DNA of 64,000 bases from Microbacteriaceae bacterium PS02333 (GTDB taxonomy: Bacteria; Actinomycetota; Actinomycetes; Actinomycetales; Microbacteriaceae): NCBI GenBank assembly GCA_029959665.1, contig JASCOI010000007.1:1-64000 (forward strand), in the 5' to 3' direction. Positions 8,748 to 18,733 of the stretch are shown one piece after another (positions within the stretch are counted from its first letter, which is position 1; every line of letters starts with the position of its first letter). A program made the translations under genes and the position numbers. The notes beneath the pieces are model-generated. The model ran no database searches and had not been told where the DNA came from. It saw only the letters and a list, made by a program, of their open reading frames with translations.

Positions 8748-10558
8748 CCTACCGGGTCTTCACAGCCAATTGCCACGTGTTTCGTATCGTTCACGTTAAT
8801 TCCTGGTGTGCTCGTGACGTCGACAGGGGTGCGCGCCGCATCGACCGGCCCGAGGAAGGCTACTTTCAGGGTGGTGCTTTCCCCAGGTGAGAGCATGGTT
8901 TGGAACTGTGCGACCGGGTACTTGCCGTCCTCCGCGGTCTGTGGGGACGCGACCTTTCCGTCCTGCGAGGCCTGGAGGTAGACACCCGAAGTGGGGGCGT
9001 ACACGGCGACGTTTGTCCGGATCGCGCCGGGGGTGACGCCGTACTCTCCGCCTCCGGTCACGTACTCGGGCAGGCTCGTCGCCGCATCGGCGGGCGCGGT
9101 GTTCTTCAGCGTGACCTCGACGACCCACGTCGGACGGCCGTCCTTCCGGCACACCTGGCTGCCCAGTCCAACCGTCTTGTCGAGGTAGTAGTCCATCTTC
9201 GCGCCGGTCGCGTCGTTGAGGTACACCCCGAAACGCTGCGTCTCCTTATCGCTCGTCGGCAGGTCTCCCGACACCGCCGTACCGGCGAGCTGCTCCTGCT
9301 CATCGGCGTTCGCACTCCAGAGGCGCACCCGTCCCTCGTCCACACCGGTCCCCAGCGCAGCGATGAACGCCTTCGGGTCGAAACCGCCCTCGGACACCTT
9401 CGAGAACACGGCACTCGCCGCCGATGCGAAGAACGCGTCCTGCACCGTCGGGTCGGGGTACTTCGCGTACGCGTCGCTCAGCAGCAGCTGCACCGCGTTG
9501 TCCGACGTCAGGGTGTCCCCCGTCGCGAGCCGCACCGGGCCCGTCGCCTTCAGGATGTAGCCGAGCGTCACCGGGTCGACCGACAGGACTCCGTCCACCG
9601 CTTCCCCGTACTTCTGCTTCCACATCTCGCGCGCGAGTTGCGCCGACGTCTCGAAACGGGGCGTCAGGGTGACGTCCTGGATGTACTCCCCCGTGATCCC
9701 GCCGTACAGCCCCTGCGTGTCCGTCGCGAGCGGCAGCACCGGCTGGTCCGCGATCGCGAAGTCCGACGTCGACGCCTGCCGCCCGAGCGAGATCGCGCCG
9801 TCGTCGACCGTCAGCTCGGCGACGGCGCCGGGGATCCCACCGCCGGCACGCAGCTCCGCGTTGTTCTGGAACAGCACCAGGTAGTGCTTGGCGCCACCGG
9901 TGCCGAGCATGCTCGGCGCCAGGTTGACCGCGCGGTTCGCGGTGTCGGCCTGCGTCGAAACGATCGACAAGGAGGCTCGGAGCTGGTCGACCGCGTCGGT
10001 CACCGCCGACAGGGTGCCGCTCGTGTCGATGCGGTCGGCGTCGCGCGTCGCCGCGGCGAGCGTCGTGGTCGCCTTCGCCACTGCGGGCTGTGCCTTCACG
10101 AGGGGTGCGAGGTCGACCTTGCCGTTCGCCGGCTTGAAGGCGTCGACGTCGACATCTCCGACGATGCCTGCGACCGGCCGGACTGCGTCCGTCGCGACCT
10201 CGTCGACGATCACCGAGACCTGCCGCACGGCGCTGAGGTTCGTGCCGACGAACGGCACGATCTCCGCTGCCCGCCACACCGGATCGCCCGTGAGGGACCG
10301 CGCGTGCGCAGCGCTCTGCTCGAGTTCCGTTGCTGTCCGCTCTGCGCCGGCGGTGTCACCACTGCTCAGCTCGGTCTTCAACGAGTCGACCTTCGCGACG
10401 GATGTCTCGAGGGCGTTCTTCGCCATGACCCCACGCACACCGACCCACGCCACAGCGAGCAGCAGCAAGAGGATCAGGGCGAGGACGCTCCACAGGACGT
10501 AGCGAGGTCGGGACCTCCGAGGCCGGGTGGCGCGTCGGGACTCGGGCAGGTCCGACAT
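8744..10558 (-). CDS. DUF4012 domain-containing membrane protein
   Basis: A 604-residue protein. It has a basic Arg-rich N-terminus (RRATRPRRSRPR), one membrane helix at residues ~22-45 and a long extracytoplasmic region. It begins with a helical heptad-like stretch (KNALETSVAKVDSLKTEL) and then the alpha/beta DUF4012 core, which includes FQNNAELRAGGGIPG, a typical family motif. DUF4012 proteins are common beside actinobacterial and clostridial polysaccharide clusters, and some relatives resemble LytR-CpsA-Psr proteins. A role in attaching or exporting the polymer is an inference. The gene follows the flippase by 9 bp and probably ends the operon. Confidence 0.85.
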   Translation of the reverse strand: MSDLPESRRATRPRRSRPRYVLWSVLALILLLLLAVAWVGVRGVMAKNALETSVAKVDSLKTELSSGDTAGAERTATELEQSAAHARSLTGDPVWRAAEIVPFVGTNLSAVRQVSVIVDEVATDAVRPVAGIVGDVDVDAFKPANGKVDLAPLVKAQPAVAKATTTLAAATRDADRIDTSGTLSAVTDAVDQLRASLSIVSTQADTANRAVNLAPSMLGTGGAKHYLVLFQNNAELRAGGGIPGAVAELTVDDGAISLGRQASTSDFAIADQPVLPLATDTQGLYGGITGEYIQDVTLTPRFETSAQLAREMWKQKYGEAVDGVLSVDPVTLGYILKATGPVRLATGDTLTSDNAVQLLLSDAYAKYPDPTVQDAFFASAASAVFSKVSEGGFDPKAFIAALGTGVDEGRVRLWSANADEQEQLAGTAVSGDLPTSDKETQRFGVYLNDATGAKMDYYLDKTVGLGSQVCRKDGRPTWVVEVTLKNTAPADAATSLPEYVTGGGEYGVTPGAIRTNVAVYAPTSGVYLQASQDGKVASPQTAEDGKYPVAQFQTMLSPGESTTLKVAFLGPVDAARTPVDVTSTPGINVNDTKHVAIGCEDPVG

Positions 10559-10567
10559 GGAGTCAGC

Positions 10568-11821
10568 TTAGGAGGACGACGTCGGCGTGGTGGCGACAGA
10601 CACAGGGCCACGCGATTTCCGGACGAGCAAGACGCACTGCGGGATGAACGCGATGAGCTCACCGACCGCTACCGCCACCGCAGCGCCGACGGCCCCGAAC
10701 GCAAGGACCCCGACGACGACGAGCGGCACGGTCGCGATGCCGCCGACCAGGGTGTAGCGAGCTAACTGGCGGCCCGCTCCCAATGCAAGCAGACACACCA
10801 GTCCCACAACCTGTGCGCCGACCAGGAGCACGAGTACGACAGCGAACGCCGCGACGAGTACCCAGGGCAACCGGATTCTCCCGTGGCTGAGGAGGTCGGC
10901 TGCCCACGGCGCGACGACGAGGAAGGCCGCCGAGCCGACGAAGACGAGCGCGGTGCCGACAACCGCCGCCCGACGCACGCGGCTCCGCACTCGTTCAGGA
11001 CCGCCTCCTGGGACCCACCCCTGCAGGAACTGGACGAAGGGGGATGCCGCCGTGGTGCCGAAGCGCAGGAGCTTGTCAGCGAGGGCATAGCCGGGCAGCG
11101 CGGCCGGAACGAGACTCGCGACGAGGATCGCGGGAAGCGCAGCATTTGCGGCGGACACGAGAGCGAGTACCAGTCCGTTGGACTGGCCCCGGAGCACGAT
11201 GAGCGACCTTCGAACACGGACACCGGCGACCACGTCACGGATGCCAGTGATCGTGATGGTGGACAGTGCGACCCCGACCAGGATGCCGACCAGCTGGAGT
11301 GCGGGATACCAGAAGAGGGGTACGCCGATCGCGACTGCCGCGACGCCAGCTGCACCCCCGATCACGCGAGGCGCAGTGTCCAACGCGACGAACTTGCCAG
11401 GCTGCGCCGTCCCGGTGAAGAACCAGCCGGCGAGCAAGCCGGTGCATGCGTATGCGGCGCAGTTGAGCGCCGATTCCCACGGTGCGGACGGTACGACCAG
11501 CGCGGTGACGAGTACCGCGAGGACCGTGATCGGCACGGTGAGCAGGAGCCGTGCCCGGTACGACTCGATGTAGATCTGCGGACGCTCGGCAGGGGCCGCC
11601 CGAGCGACGTCCGTCGGTCCCGTGGTCCCCCACCCGAAACCGATGAGCACGGAGGCACCGGTTCCGATGGACTGTCCCGCTGCCAGACCTGCCCACGCCG
11701 ACGGTCCGGCCACGGCGATGACGATCGGGATGCTGATGAGCGTGACGAGGGCCGAGACCGCGACCGATGCTGCGTAGGTCCCGACGACCCGGACGTGTCG
11801 GGAGCGGCCCGAGGCCATCAT
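10568..11821 (-). CDS. Wzx-like oligosaccharide flippase
   Basis: A 417-residue polytopic protein with about 12 hydrophobic segments, short loops and the overall pattern of the MATE/Wzx (polysaccharide biosynthesis) superfamily. It probably flips undecaprenyl-linked repeat units across the membrane. The start overlaps the stop of the upstream glycosyltransferase as ATGA. A second ATG follows at once, so the first residue could be either Met. Family sequence conservation is low; the call rests on topology plus the cluster context. Confidence 0.8.
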   Translation of the reverse strand: MMASGRSRHVRVVGTYAASVAVSALVTLISIPIVIAVAGPSAWAGLAAGQSIGTGASVLIGFGWGTTGPTDVARAAPAERPQIYIESYRARLLLTVPITVLAVLVTALVVPSAPWESALNCAAYACTGLLAGWFFTGTAQPGKFVALDTAPRVIGGAAGVAAVAIGVPLFWYPALQLVGILVGVALSTITITGIRDVVAGVRVRRSLIVLRGQSNGLVLALVSAANAALPAILVASLVPAALPGYALADKLLRFGTTAASPFVQFLQGWVPGGGPERVRSRVRRAAVVGTALVFVGSAAFLVVAPWAADLLSHGRIRLPWVLVAAFAVVLVLLVGAQVVGLVCLLALGAGRQLARYTLVGGIATVPLVVVGVLAFGAVGAAVAVAVGELIAFIPQCVLLVRKSRGPVSVATTPTSSS

Positions 11822-12732
11822 CGCCGATCGGACAATGTGCGCTGCAGCGACGGTGCGGCTTTCCCACGCACGCCGAGGGCACCGTGCACGATGCCGATCA
11901 CCGTCGCGAGCGCCTGCTTCGTCCTGCCGGGACCGAGCGCGAGCGACAAGGCGAGCGTCTTGCTCTCAGCCAGCGTGTCTCGGAGGAGCCACGGCAGGGC
12001 CACCTGCGCGAACCGTGGGTAGACGAGCAATCGATTCCTCGTGATGTAGTAACGCCGTAAAGGCGAGTGGTGGGAGTACGAGCGCGTCCGTCCGCCGATA
12101 CGGACGGGGCGGCCAACAACCGTGATCGGCATCGGGTCTCCGACCGGATGGAGCATCGAGGTACCTTCTGCGAGAACGACGAGTCCACCTCGTCGACGGG
12201 CACGGAGCACCCAGTCCGTCTCGACCGCATCGATCACGAGGGACTCGTCGAACAGTCCGATTTGGTCGAGCCCCTCGACCGAGAAGAGCATCCCGGACTG
12301 CGCGACTCGGAGGGCCGTCCGGTGTCCACTCACGCGGCCGTCCGCCGCGGCTCGTTTGTCGTTGTACCGATCTGCCGCCGTCGCGACCACGTCGAGTCCA
12401 CGGGCGCGCGCAGCCGTCATCGCTCGGATCGATGCGGCGACGTACTCCGCACCGAGCTCGGAGTCCTGGTCGACGGTCAGGACGTACTCGAGATCAGGCA
12501 CCTCCCTGCGCGCCCTGCGGATGCCGGCGTTCAAGGCGGCGGCGATCCCTGCATTGCCCTGGGCCTGGAGCACGACTCCGGGGATCCCGCTCAGTCGCCC
12601 CATCGGCTCGCGCGATCCGTCGTCGACGACCACAACGGCGGCCACTTGGCGCCGGAGGTCCGCGACGCGCTCGTGCAGACCCTCGCCGGGGTTGTACACG
12701 GGGATGACGGCGACGGTGGAACGAACACTCAT
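11818..12732 (-). CDS. Glycosyltransferase family 2, rhamnosyltransferase-like
   Basis: A 304-residue GT-A enzyme. It has the N-terminal VIPVYNPGEGL nucleotide-binding start, VVVVDDGS, the NAGIAAALNAGIR helix and the metal-binding DxD as TVDQDSE near residue 95. This order is typical of GT2 enzymes such as RfbF/WbbL that add rhamnose to lipid-linked polysaccharide. Donor and acceptor cannot be read from sequence. The start overlaps the stop of the preceding glycosyltransferase by 4 bp and the end overlaps the flippase by 4 bp, so translation is probably coupled. Confidence 0.85.
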   Translation of the reverse strand: MSVRSTVAVIPVYNPGEGLHERVADLRRQVAAVVVVDDGSREPMGRLSGIPGVVLQAQGNAGIAAALNAGIRRARREVPDLEYVLTVDQDSELGAEYVAASIRAMTAARARGLDVVATAADRYNDKRAAADGRVSGHRTALRVAQSGMLFSVEGLDQIGLFDESLVIDAVETDWVLRARRRGGLVVLAEGTSMLHPVGDPMPITVVGRPVRIGGRTRSYSHHSPLRRYYITRNRLLVYPRFAQVALPWLLRDTLAESKTLALSLALGPGRTKQALATVIGIVHGALGVRGKAAPSLQRTLSDRR

Positions 12733-13937
12733 CGTCGGACCCTGCCCGCGTCCAGGAGTCGCCTCCGGATCTCACCGAAGCCCGGCACGCGGGCCTTGAA
12801 CACTGCGAACTCATCGGGGAATGAGTACTTGACCGCAAGGGAGGCATCGCCGATCGTCAGTCCGATCCGCGCTCCGATCGCGCGGCGCTTCCACGCTCGG
12901 AAACGAGCGGACTCACTGCCGATGAACGGTGAAGGCAGCGTCCGCCCCGTCGGCATGCCCAGCAGGTGCTTACGGTACGTGCGACGCGTCCGCTTGGTCA
13001 GTACGCCACCGTCCGCATCCCGTGCGAATCCGTACTCCGGAGACGCTCCAAGCATCCCGCGGGCGGAGTCGACGAGCCCGGCGTACTTCCGGCTGACCTC
13101 GCGCAGCGCAGGGAAGTCGTCACCGACCTCGCGCAGGTCGACCGACAGCCGCACGCTGATCGCTTCCGGATCCGAGGGATTGAACCCGCTGAAGTGCAGG
13201 AGCCGGAGGTCGTCACCGGATTCGAGTGCGTATCCCGATCCCCCGGCTTGGAATCGGCGTTCGTGGAGGTTCCACGGTCCGACGTTGTACCCACTGTGCC
13301 GCAGCGAGTGTGCGTCGAAGAAGTTCGCTCCGACGTCGACCCACTTCTGGTCGACGAACACCCCGAGGAGTGGGTAGATGAGGCACTCACGCTCCAGGTG
13401 CGACCACCACCAGTCGAGGAACTGCACCGCAGACCGCCCGACAGCGCAGAAGCCCAGGTTGAAGATCCCCACCGTGAGGTCGTGTCCCTCGGTGATGTGG
13501 TCCACGGATCGCTCGATCGGTTCGAGGAAGTGCGGCGTGAGGACGATGCCGTGCTCCGCCACCAGGCCCTCCAACTCCGCGAGCGGCGAGACGACCATCA
13601 TGTCGGGATCGAGGTAGACGACCGTGGGCGCTTCTTCGAGGAGGGCCTTGAAGAACAGCGGCTTCACGGAGGTCGAGAACTCGACCACGTCGTAGATCGC
13701 CGCGAGCTCCAGGACCTGGCGCTCGGACAGGCCGAGCACCTCGGTGGTCACGACACGCAATCCCGGACGGCCCTGCTCGAGGTCTCGACGGTCACCGTCC
13801 ACGACCAGGATGACGAGTTCCTTGTCAGGCTCGATCTCCTGGATGCTCGCGTAGAGCGCGAGCGCTTGTGGAAGGTAGTTCTGGGCGACGACGGTGCAGT
13901 AGAGCACCTTGCCGGTCGATTCAGGCACTGAGTTCAC
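12729..13937 (-). CDS. GT-A fold glycosyltransferase (GT8-like)
   Basis: A 402-residue cytosolic enzyme. It opens with a VLYCTVVAQNYLPQALALYAS segment (nucleotide-sugar fold) and has YLDPDMMV at ~residue 95 as the DxD metal site. After it comes FNLGFCAVGRS and an aromatic WWWSHLERECL region, a pattern seen in GT8-like transferases of polysaccharide clusters. The start is the GTG at 13937, overlapping the upstream gene by 17 bp; a GTG three codons later is an alternative. The sugar specificity is unknown. Confidence 0.75.
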   Translation of the reverse strand: MNSVPESTGKVLYCTVVAQNYLPQALALYASIQEIEPDKELVILVVDGDRRDLEQGRPGLRVVTTEVLGLSERQVLELAAIYDVVEFSTSVKPLFFKALLEEAPTVVYLDPDMMVVSPLAELEGLVAEHGIVLTPHFLEPIERSVDHITEGHDLTVGIFNLGFCAVGRSAVQFLDWWWSHLERECLIYPLLGVFVDQKWVDVGANFFDAHSLRHSGYNVGPWNLHERRFQAGGSGYALESGDDLRLLHFSGFNPSDPEAISVRLSVDLREVGDDFPALREVSRKYAGLVDSARGMLGASPEYGFARDADGGVLTKRTRRTYRKHLLGMPTGRTLPSPFIGSESARFRAWKRRAIGARIGLTIGDASLAVKYSFPDEFAVFKARVPGFGEIRRRLLDAGRVRR

Positions 13938-14856
13938 TCTCTATCGATTGCTGGACGTTCGCGGCGACCTCGTCCCAGGAGATCGGAGTGGACGCTCGGT
14001 CGAAGGTCCCGCTCCAGTCGCCACCGGCAAGCTGGTCCATGCTCTCGGCCCAAGCGCTCGGAGACTCGTCGTCGACGACTCCCACCCCGCACTCGCCGAC
14101 TGTCTCCCCGACCACCGCGCAGCTCGCAGCGAAGGCAACCGGTACCCGGCCAACACGCGCTTCGAGAGCGGGGAGCCCGAACCCCTCGAGTTTCGACGGG
14201 AAAACCAGGCCCGCAGAAGTGGCGTACAGGCCGGCGAGTTCGGAATCCGTCATGCCTGTGCGGACAGACACCCGTTCCCCGAGGCCGCACTCGTCCGTCC
14301 AACTGCGCGCCTGGGTGCCGTCGCCAGTGACGACGGTGAGCCGGTAGTCCGGACGCTGGCGGAGGGCCTCCCAGAGCACTCGCGCGTTCTTGTGCGGCTT
14401 GAGGTTTCCCACGTAGAGGAACTCCTCCTGTCGTGCTCGCCGTTCGAGCACACCGAACACACTGACGTCCACGGAGTTCCCGACGTTCACGACCCGCACC
14501 GTGTCATCAGCAAGCCATGTCTCGATACGCCGCTTGGAGTACTCGGAGACGGTGTGGACGAGTCCGGTCCGACGTATCGCTGGTCTGAGCACGCCCTCGT
14601 AGTACGCAGACTTGATCCTCGATGCTTCGGCGGGCTCGTCCAGGTGGATGAGGTCGTGGACGGTGAGGATCTGCCGCCGACTCAGTGACACGTTGAAGCC
14701 CGGCGAGTACCGGGTGTTCGACACGCCCTGGAACGGCGACCATGGCGACCCTGAATCGAGCCGCGGCCATGCTGACGGAAGCCTCCGAAGTACTTCCCGG
14801 CTGAAGCGGGCTATACCGAAATGCCCTTTCCATCTGCCGTCGAGAACCGGGTTCAT
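13921..14856 (-). CDS. Glycosyltransferase family 4
   Basis: A 311-residue GT-B enzyme. It shows TVHDLIHLD in the N-terminal domain, YVGNLKPHKN at the start of the C-terminal Rossmann domain, and the EX7E donor-binding motif EGFGLPALE near residue 225. The protein is short for GT4 (usually 350-400). The N-terminus begins abruptly (MNPVLDGRWKGHFGIARFSRE), as in mannosyltransferases of this subgroup. It overlaps its neighbours by 4 bp upstream and 17 bp downstream. Confidence 0.85.
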   Translation of the reverse strand: MNPVLDGRWKGHFGIARFSREVLRRLPSAWPRLDSGSPWSPFQGVSNTRYSPGFNVSLSRRQILTVHDLIHLDEPAEASRIKSAYYEGVLRPAIRRTGLVHTVSEYSKRRIETWLADDTVRVVNVGNSVDVSVFGVLERRARQEEFLYVGNLKPHKNARVLWEALRQRPDYRLTVVTGDGTQARSWTDECGLGERVSVRTGMTDSELAGLYATSAGLVFPSKLEGFGLPALEARVGRVPVAFAASCAVVGETVGECGVGVVDDESPSAWAESMDQLAGGDWSGTFDRASTPISWDEVAANVQQSIESELSA

Positions 14857-16115
14857 CGCAAGTCCTCCGATCTGGGCTCAGCGCAGAATTCGATGATCAG
14901 TGAGATCGCAACGATGGCGTTTAGTGGGAAGACCGACTGCAGCGGCAGGTTCGTGAGACCGACGAGCATCGCGACCGAGAGTGTCGCGGATGCGAAGTGC
15001 AGAGCGCGCCCGGCGCTTCCGATCACCGAAGCGCGAGCGTTGCGCATCGACCGGACGAGCAAGGCGAGGAGGATCACGACGTAGATCAGGGTGTAGACGA
15101 CACCCTCGGTACCGATCATGTCCACGTAGCCGCTCTCCACCGTGACGGCCATCGGGTCGAACCCGGACAGCTGACCTGCGCCCAGATCGGAGAGGATCGA
15201 AAGTGCGTTGAGGTGACCCTGCACGCTTCCGGCCTTGCCCTGGACGAAGGACTCGACGACCGGGTTCGACACGAGTGAAGCAACCTGCACAGCAGCGCCG
15301 GCCGCGATCACGACGAGGAGCGCCGGGATCCATGTCGACGAGACCTTGAGTTGCAGCACCCAGACGATCACCACCGCCGCGAGGGTCGACACGACCCCGG
15401 TGACGGACTGGGTGAGGAGCAGCGAGCCGAGGAGCAGCAGGACGATCGGGATCCGGAATCGCTTGAAGCCCAGCGCGGCGATCGGGAGCACGAAGGCGAT
15501 CGCGATCGCGAATCCGTTCGGATCGTCCCAGAGGGATCCGAACCGGATCGAGATGGTTCCTGCGTAGGCGAGGGCAGGAAGTCGGCCGATCGCCAGGTAG
15601 AGGAGGACCTGTACCCCGTTCACGACGATGGCGATCACGGTGAACCACTGCAGCACGCGGACGATGGGTGCCGGTTGAATGACCGGCGCTGCAAGGAGCA
15701 CCACGACGCTGAGGGCGAAGAAGATGCCGTTCTCAACCAAGTCAGCACGCTTGAAGAGGATCGCCTGTGCGACCGGCCAGACGGCGACGCTCGCTGCGCC
15801 GAGCACGATCGCTGGCGGAACAGTGGTCCGCGCGAAGGACCGCACGGACCGAGATGTTCCGAAGTAGACGACGGCGAGACCGACCAGCACCGCGTAGAGC
15901 AAGTACTTCGCAGCTTGCAGGCTCGACGGTGTGTCGCTGTAGGACGGACTCGTCGTCGACGAGTTGATCTGCAACGGGTACCGGTACGAAAGGTAGTAGA
16001 GCACGAGCAGGAGCGCGAACGTGACGAGGCGCGTCGCGCCGCGGTCGTGCGGGTCGAGTGCCGGGTCCGCCCCGCCCCTGACCGAGGGCAGTCGGGTCCG
16101 CAAGACGTCAGCCAT
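14853..16115 (-). CDS. Wzy-like polysaccharide polymerase / O-antigen ligase family
   Basis: A 420-residue polytopic protein with about 10-11 hydrophobic segments and one larger extracytoplasmic loop (residues ~280-350, KAGSVQGHLNALSILSDLG), the topology of Wzy/WaaL proteins. FGSLWDDPNGFAIAIA is a recurring Wzy-family motif. The start is set at the ATG at 16115 (MADVLRTRL), which overlaps the preceding gene by 8 bp; the longer frame upstream would run deep into it. It probably joins repeat units outside the membrane. Confidence 0.82.
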   Translation of the reverse strand: MADVLRTRLPSVRGGADPALDPHDRGATRLVTFALLLVLYYLSYRYPLQINSSTTSPSYSDTPSSLQAAKYLLYAVLVGLAVVYFGTSRSVRSFARTTVPPAIVLGAASVAVWPVAQAILFKRADLVENGIFFALSVVVLLAAPVIQPAPIVRVLQWFTVIAIVVNGVQVLLYLAIGRLPALAYAGTISIRFGSLWDDPNGFAIAIAFVLPIAALGFKRFRIPIVLLLLGSLLLTQSVTGVVSTLAAVVIVWVLQLKVSSTWIPALLVVIAAGAAVQVASLVSNPVVESFVQGKAGSVQGHLNALSILSDLGAGQLSGFDPMAVTVESGYVDMIGTEGVVYTLIYVVILLALLVRSMRNARASVIGSAGRALHFASATLSVAMLVGLTNLPLQSVFPLNAIVAISLIIEFCAEPRSEDLR

Positions 16116-17229
16116 CGACTTCCTCCTCGACCCAGTCGCGGAGGCGATCGACGAACGGCGCGTGCCCGAACAGCCGCGCACGTTCCTCGGCAGCGCCGGT
16201 GCTGTCCTGCCGTGACAGACCGTCAAGGGCAGCCCGGATCTGGGAGTGGTCGTCGGCCTGGACGTGCGCACCCGAGATGCCGTCTTCAACGGACTCTGCC
16301 GCTCCCCCGAATGCGTTGACGATCACCCGGCCACCAGCCGCGAGAGCCTCGACGGGAACGATGCCGAAGTCCTCCACCGCGAGGAACAGCAACGCGAGCG
16401 CCCGTTGGTACAACGTGCGGATCACTGGCGTCGACGGGGCGATGAGGAAGTGGGCATCCGCTCCGAGATCCAGCGCAAGCCGACGGAGACGGGCTTCGTC
16501 TGGCCCCGAACCAGCCAGCACGACCGGGATCCCTTCCTCGGCAGCGAATTCGACGACAGCATCGAGCCGCTTGTACGGGACGAAGCGTGACACGCCGAGG
16601 ACGAACTCGGCGGGGAGGGAACCGAGCTCGAAGGCCTCGTCATCCGTGAGCTCGGTCGACCAGTCATCGACCGCTTGGATCGCTTCGACAGGTACAGGCG
16701 GGTGGATCAGTCGGCTCTCGACGCCCCAGGCACGCCGCATCCGGTCCTGCACGAACAGGCTGTTCGCTGCGAACGACGCACCCCTGTCGACGGCGCCACG
16801 GTCGTAGGCGCGGAAGAGCGGGCGCACTGCCCGCACAGCGCGACTTGCCGACCGCTGGTCGAGCGCCGGGTCCCAGATATACCGGGCGGGCGAGTGCGTG
16901 TAGACGTACTTCCTGATGCCAGGTTGACCTCGCACCCGTGCTTGGTGTGCGAATGCGTTCGAACTCACCAGCATCCAGTCGAACGACCGGGGATGCCGGA
17001 TGTCCCGCCACACCAGTGGCATCAAGGGCAGCGCTGCTGCTTTGTGTCGTCGGAACGGCGTTCGGGCGAGCCACGACTCGTCGACGGTCGTCCGGCTCGA
17101 GAAACGGTCGCCGGAGTCGTCCCAGAGTGCGAACATCTGTGCTCCGGGGAACGCGTCGAGCATCCCGTCCAGCACGACCTCGGCACCACCTCGCCGCTCG
17201 AGCCAGTCGTGCACGATGAGGCCAGTCAT
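16108..17229 (-). CDS. Glycosyltransferase family 4
   Basis: A 373-residue GT-B enzyme. It has an N-terminal LERRGGAEVVLDGML acceptor-side helix, YVYTHSPARYIWDP, and in the C-terminal domain LGVSRFVPYKRLD (start of donor domain), VLAGSGPDEARLR and the EX7E motif EDFGIVPVE. These are typical of GT4 mannosyl- or similar transferases in exopolysaccharide clusters. It comes right after the priming transferase (24-bp gap), so it could add the second sugar. That is an inference from gene order. Confidence 0.87.
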   Translation of the reverse strand: MTGLIVHDWLERRGGAEVVLDGMLDAFPGAQMFALWDDSGDRFSSRTTVDESWLARTPFRRHKAAALPLMPLVWRDIRHPRSFDWMLVSSNAFAHQARVRGQPGIRKYVYTHSPARYIWDPALDQRSASRAVRAVRPLFRAYDRGAVDRGASFAANSLFVQDRMRRAWGVESRLIHPPVPVEAIQAVDDWSTELTDDEAFELGSLPAEFVLGVSRFVPYKRLDAVVEFAAEEGIPVVLAGSGPDEARLRRLALDLGADAHFLIAPSTPVIRTLYQRALALLFLAVEDFGIVPVEALAAGGRVIVNAFGGAAESVEDGISGAHVQADDHSQIRAALDGLSRQDSTGAAEERARLFGHAPFVDRLRDWVEEEVDG

Positions 17230-17253
17230 GACCGTCCCCGATCTGTTCCGAAG

Positions 17254-18720
17254 TCAGTACGCACCGCTGCTCCGAACCACTGCACGGAGCGTCCTCCAGA
17301 GGATCACGAGGTCACCGGTCATCGACCAGTTCTCGACGTAGAACAGGTCCAGTCGAACCGAGTCCTCCCACGACAGGTCCGATCGGCCGCTCACCTGCCA
17401 CAGCCCGGTCAGACCCGGCTTGACGAGGAACCGACGGTGCACGTGCAGGTCGTAGCGTTCCACCTCCCGCTGCAGGGGCGGCCGGGGACCGACCAGGGAC
17501 ATGTTCCCGGCCAGGACGTCGAAGAGCTGGGTGAGCTCATCCAGGCTGTACCGACGCATGACCGCCCCGACGCGGGTGACACGGGGATCGTTCCTCATCT
17601 TGAAGAGGACGTTGTTCCCCTCGGCGCCGTCCAGAGCGCTGAGTTCCTGCAGGCGGTCCTCGGCGTCGACGACCATGGACCGGAACTTGACCATGGTGAA
17701 CGTGCTCCCGTTCAGCCCGACACGCTCTTGCCTGAACAGGACCGGACCCGGGGATGTCAGCCTCACCGCGAGCGCCAGCACCAGGAGCACCGGAGATAGG
17801 ACGACGATCAGCACGGTCGAGAGGACCACGTCGAAGATCCGCTTCGTGTACAGCTTGCGACCCTCGTACGTCGGCGTCTCGACGTGGATGAGGGGCAGGC
17901 CCTGCACCGGGCGCGTGTGGATACGAGGCCCGCCGATGTCGGTGAGGCTCGGAGCCACCACGAGGTGCTGCCGTCCCGGCTCGAGCGACCAGCTGAGCTC
18001 TCGGACGCGCTCGGGCGGCAGGTCGTCGGCGCTCGTGATCACGACGGTGTCTGCGCCGCTCTCGGCCAAGGCCTCGTGGATCTGGTCCAGGCCGCCGTAG
18101 CTGAGGATGTTCGTGGTGCTGAGGACCCCGACCGAGCCGCTGGTGACCGTCGCACCGACGACCTGGTACCCGGCCTCGGGCGAGCGTGCGAGCTGACCAC
18201 CGATGTGGATGACGCTCGCGGTCGATCCGACGAGCAGTACCTTGGCGGAGTAGTTGCCGGACCTCCGCTGGGCCACGAGCCACTGGCGCCAGATCCACCG
18301 GGACAGCAGCAGGACGAGGATGCCTACCGGGAACGCGATGAGGACGTAACCACGCGCGAGGTCGACGTGGAAAAGGAACGCGGCGATCGCGAGCAAGCCG
18401 AACACCCGGACGCTCGAGTCGGCGATCAGGCGGTACTCGGCGCTGCCGACCCCGATGACGCGATCGCCACGGGTGTCGTACATGGCCAGGGCTGCCATCC
18501 AGACCGCGATGACGACGACCGATATGCCCGTGTAGCTCAGGCGGAGGTCGTTCTCGTTCGCGGCGAGGGCGGAGTCGATACCGAGCCAGGCGATCTGCAC
18601 GCCGAAGACGACCCAGATCAGCACGAGCAGATCGGTGAAGATGACGCGGCGACCGTACGCCCGACTCCACTCGTGGGTCGAACGCCCGATGGCGGCGGAC
18701 TGCTCGGCTTGCGTCGTCAT
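17254..18720 (-). CDS. Undecaprenyl-phosphate sugar phosphotransferase (priming enzyme)
   Basis: A 488-residue PHPT-family enzyme that loads the first sugar phosphate onto undecaprenyl phosphate. Residues 1-150 hold four to five membrane helices and a Rossmann-like CoA-binding region follows (VLLVGSTASVIHIG). The C-terminal 200 residues are the catalytic bacterial sugar transferase domain (PF02397) with SPGPVLFRQERVG, MVKFRSM, RNDPRVTRVG, LDELTQL, SLVGPRPP and KPGLTGLWQVSGRS. The start is the ATG at 18720, 13 bp after the upstream stop; an in-frame GTG at 18753 (VVSRGEP) would overlap that gene. It is a WbaP/CpsE-type enzyme and the substrate is unknown. Confidence 0.93.
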   Translation of the reverse strand: MTTQAEQSAAIGRSTHEWSRAYGRRVIFTDLLVLIWVVFGVQIAWLGIDSALAANENDLRLSYTGISVVVIAVWMAALAMYDTRGDRVIGVGSAEYRLIADSSVRVFGLLAIAAFLFHVDLARGYVLIAFPVGILVLLLSRWIWRQWLVAQRRSGNYSAKVLLVGSTASVIHIGGQLARSPEAGYQVVGATVTSGSVGVLSTTNILSYGGLDQIHEALAESGADTVVITSADDLPPERVRELSWSLEPGRQHLVVAPSLTDIGGPRIHTRPVQGLPLIHVETPTYEGRKLYTKRIFDVVLSTVLIVVLSPVLLVLALAVRLTSPGPVLFRQERVGLNGSTFTMVKFRSMVVDAEDRLQELSALDGAEGNNVLFKMRNDPRVTRVGAVMRRYSLDELTQLFDVLAGNMSLVGPRPPLQREVERYDLHVHRRFLVKPGLTGLWQVSGRSDLSWEDSVRLDLFYVENWSMTGDLVILWRTLRAVVRSSGAY

Positions 18721-18733
18721 GGTCGACCCCGGC

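Noticed and set aside
16116-16289. Upstream extension of the Wzy-like polymerase
   Set aside because: It runs into the preceding glycosyltransferase and is Arg/Ser/Thr-rich with no membrane character.
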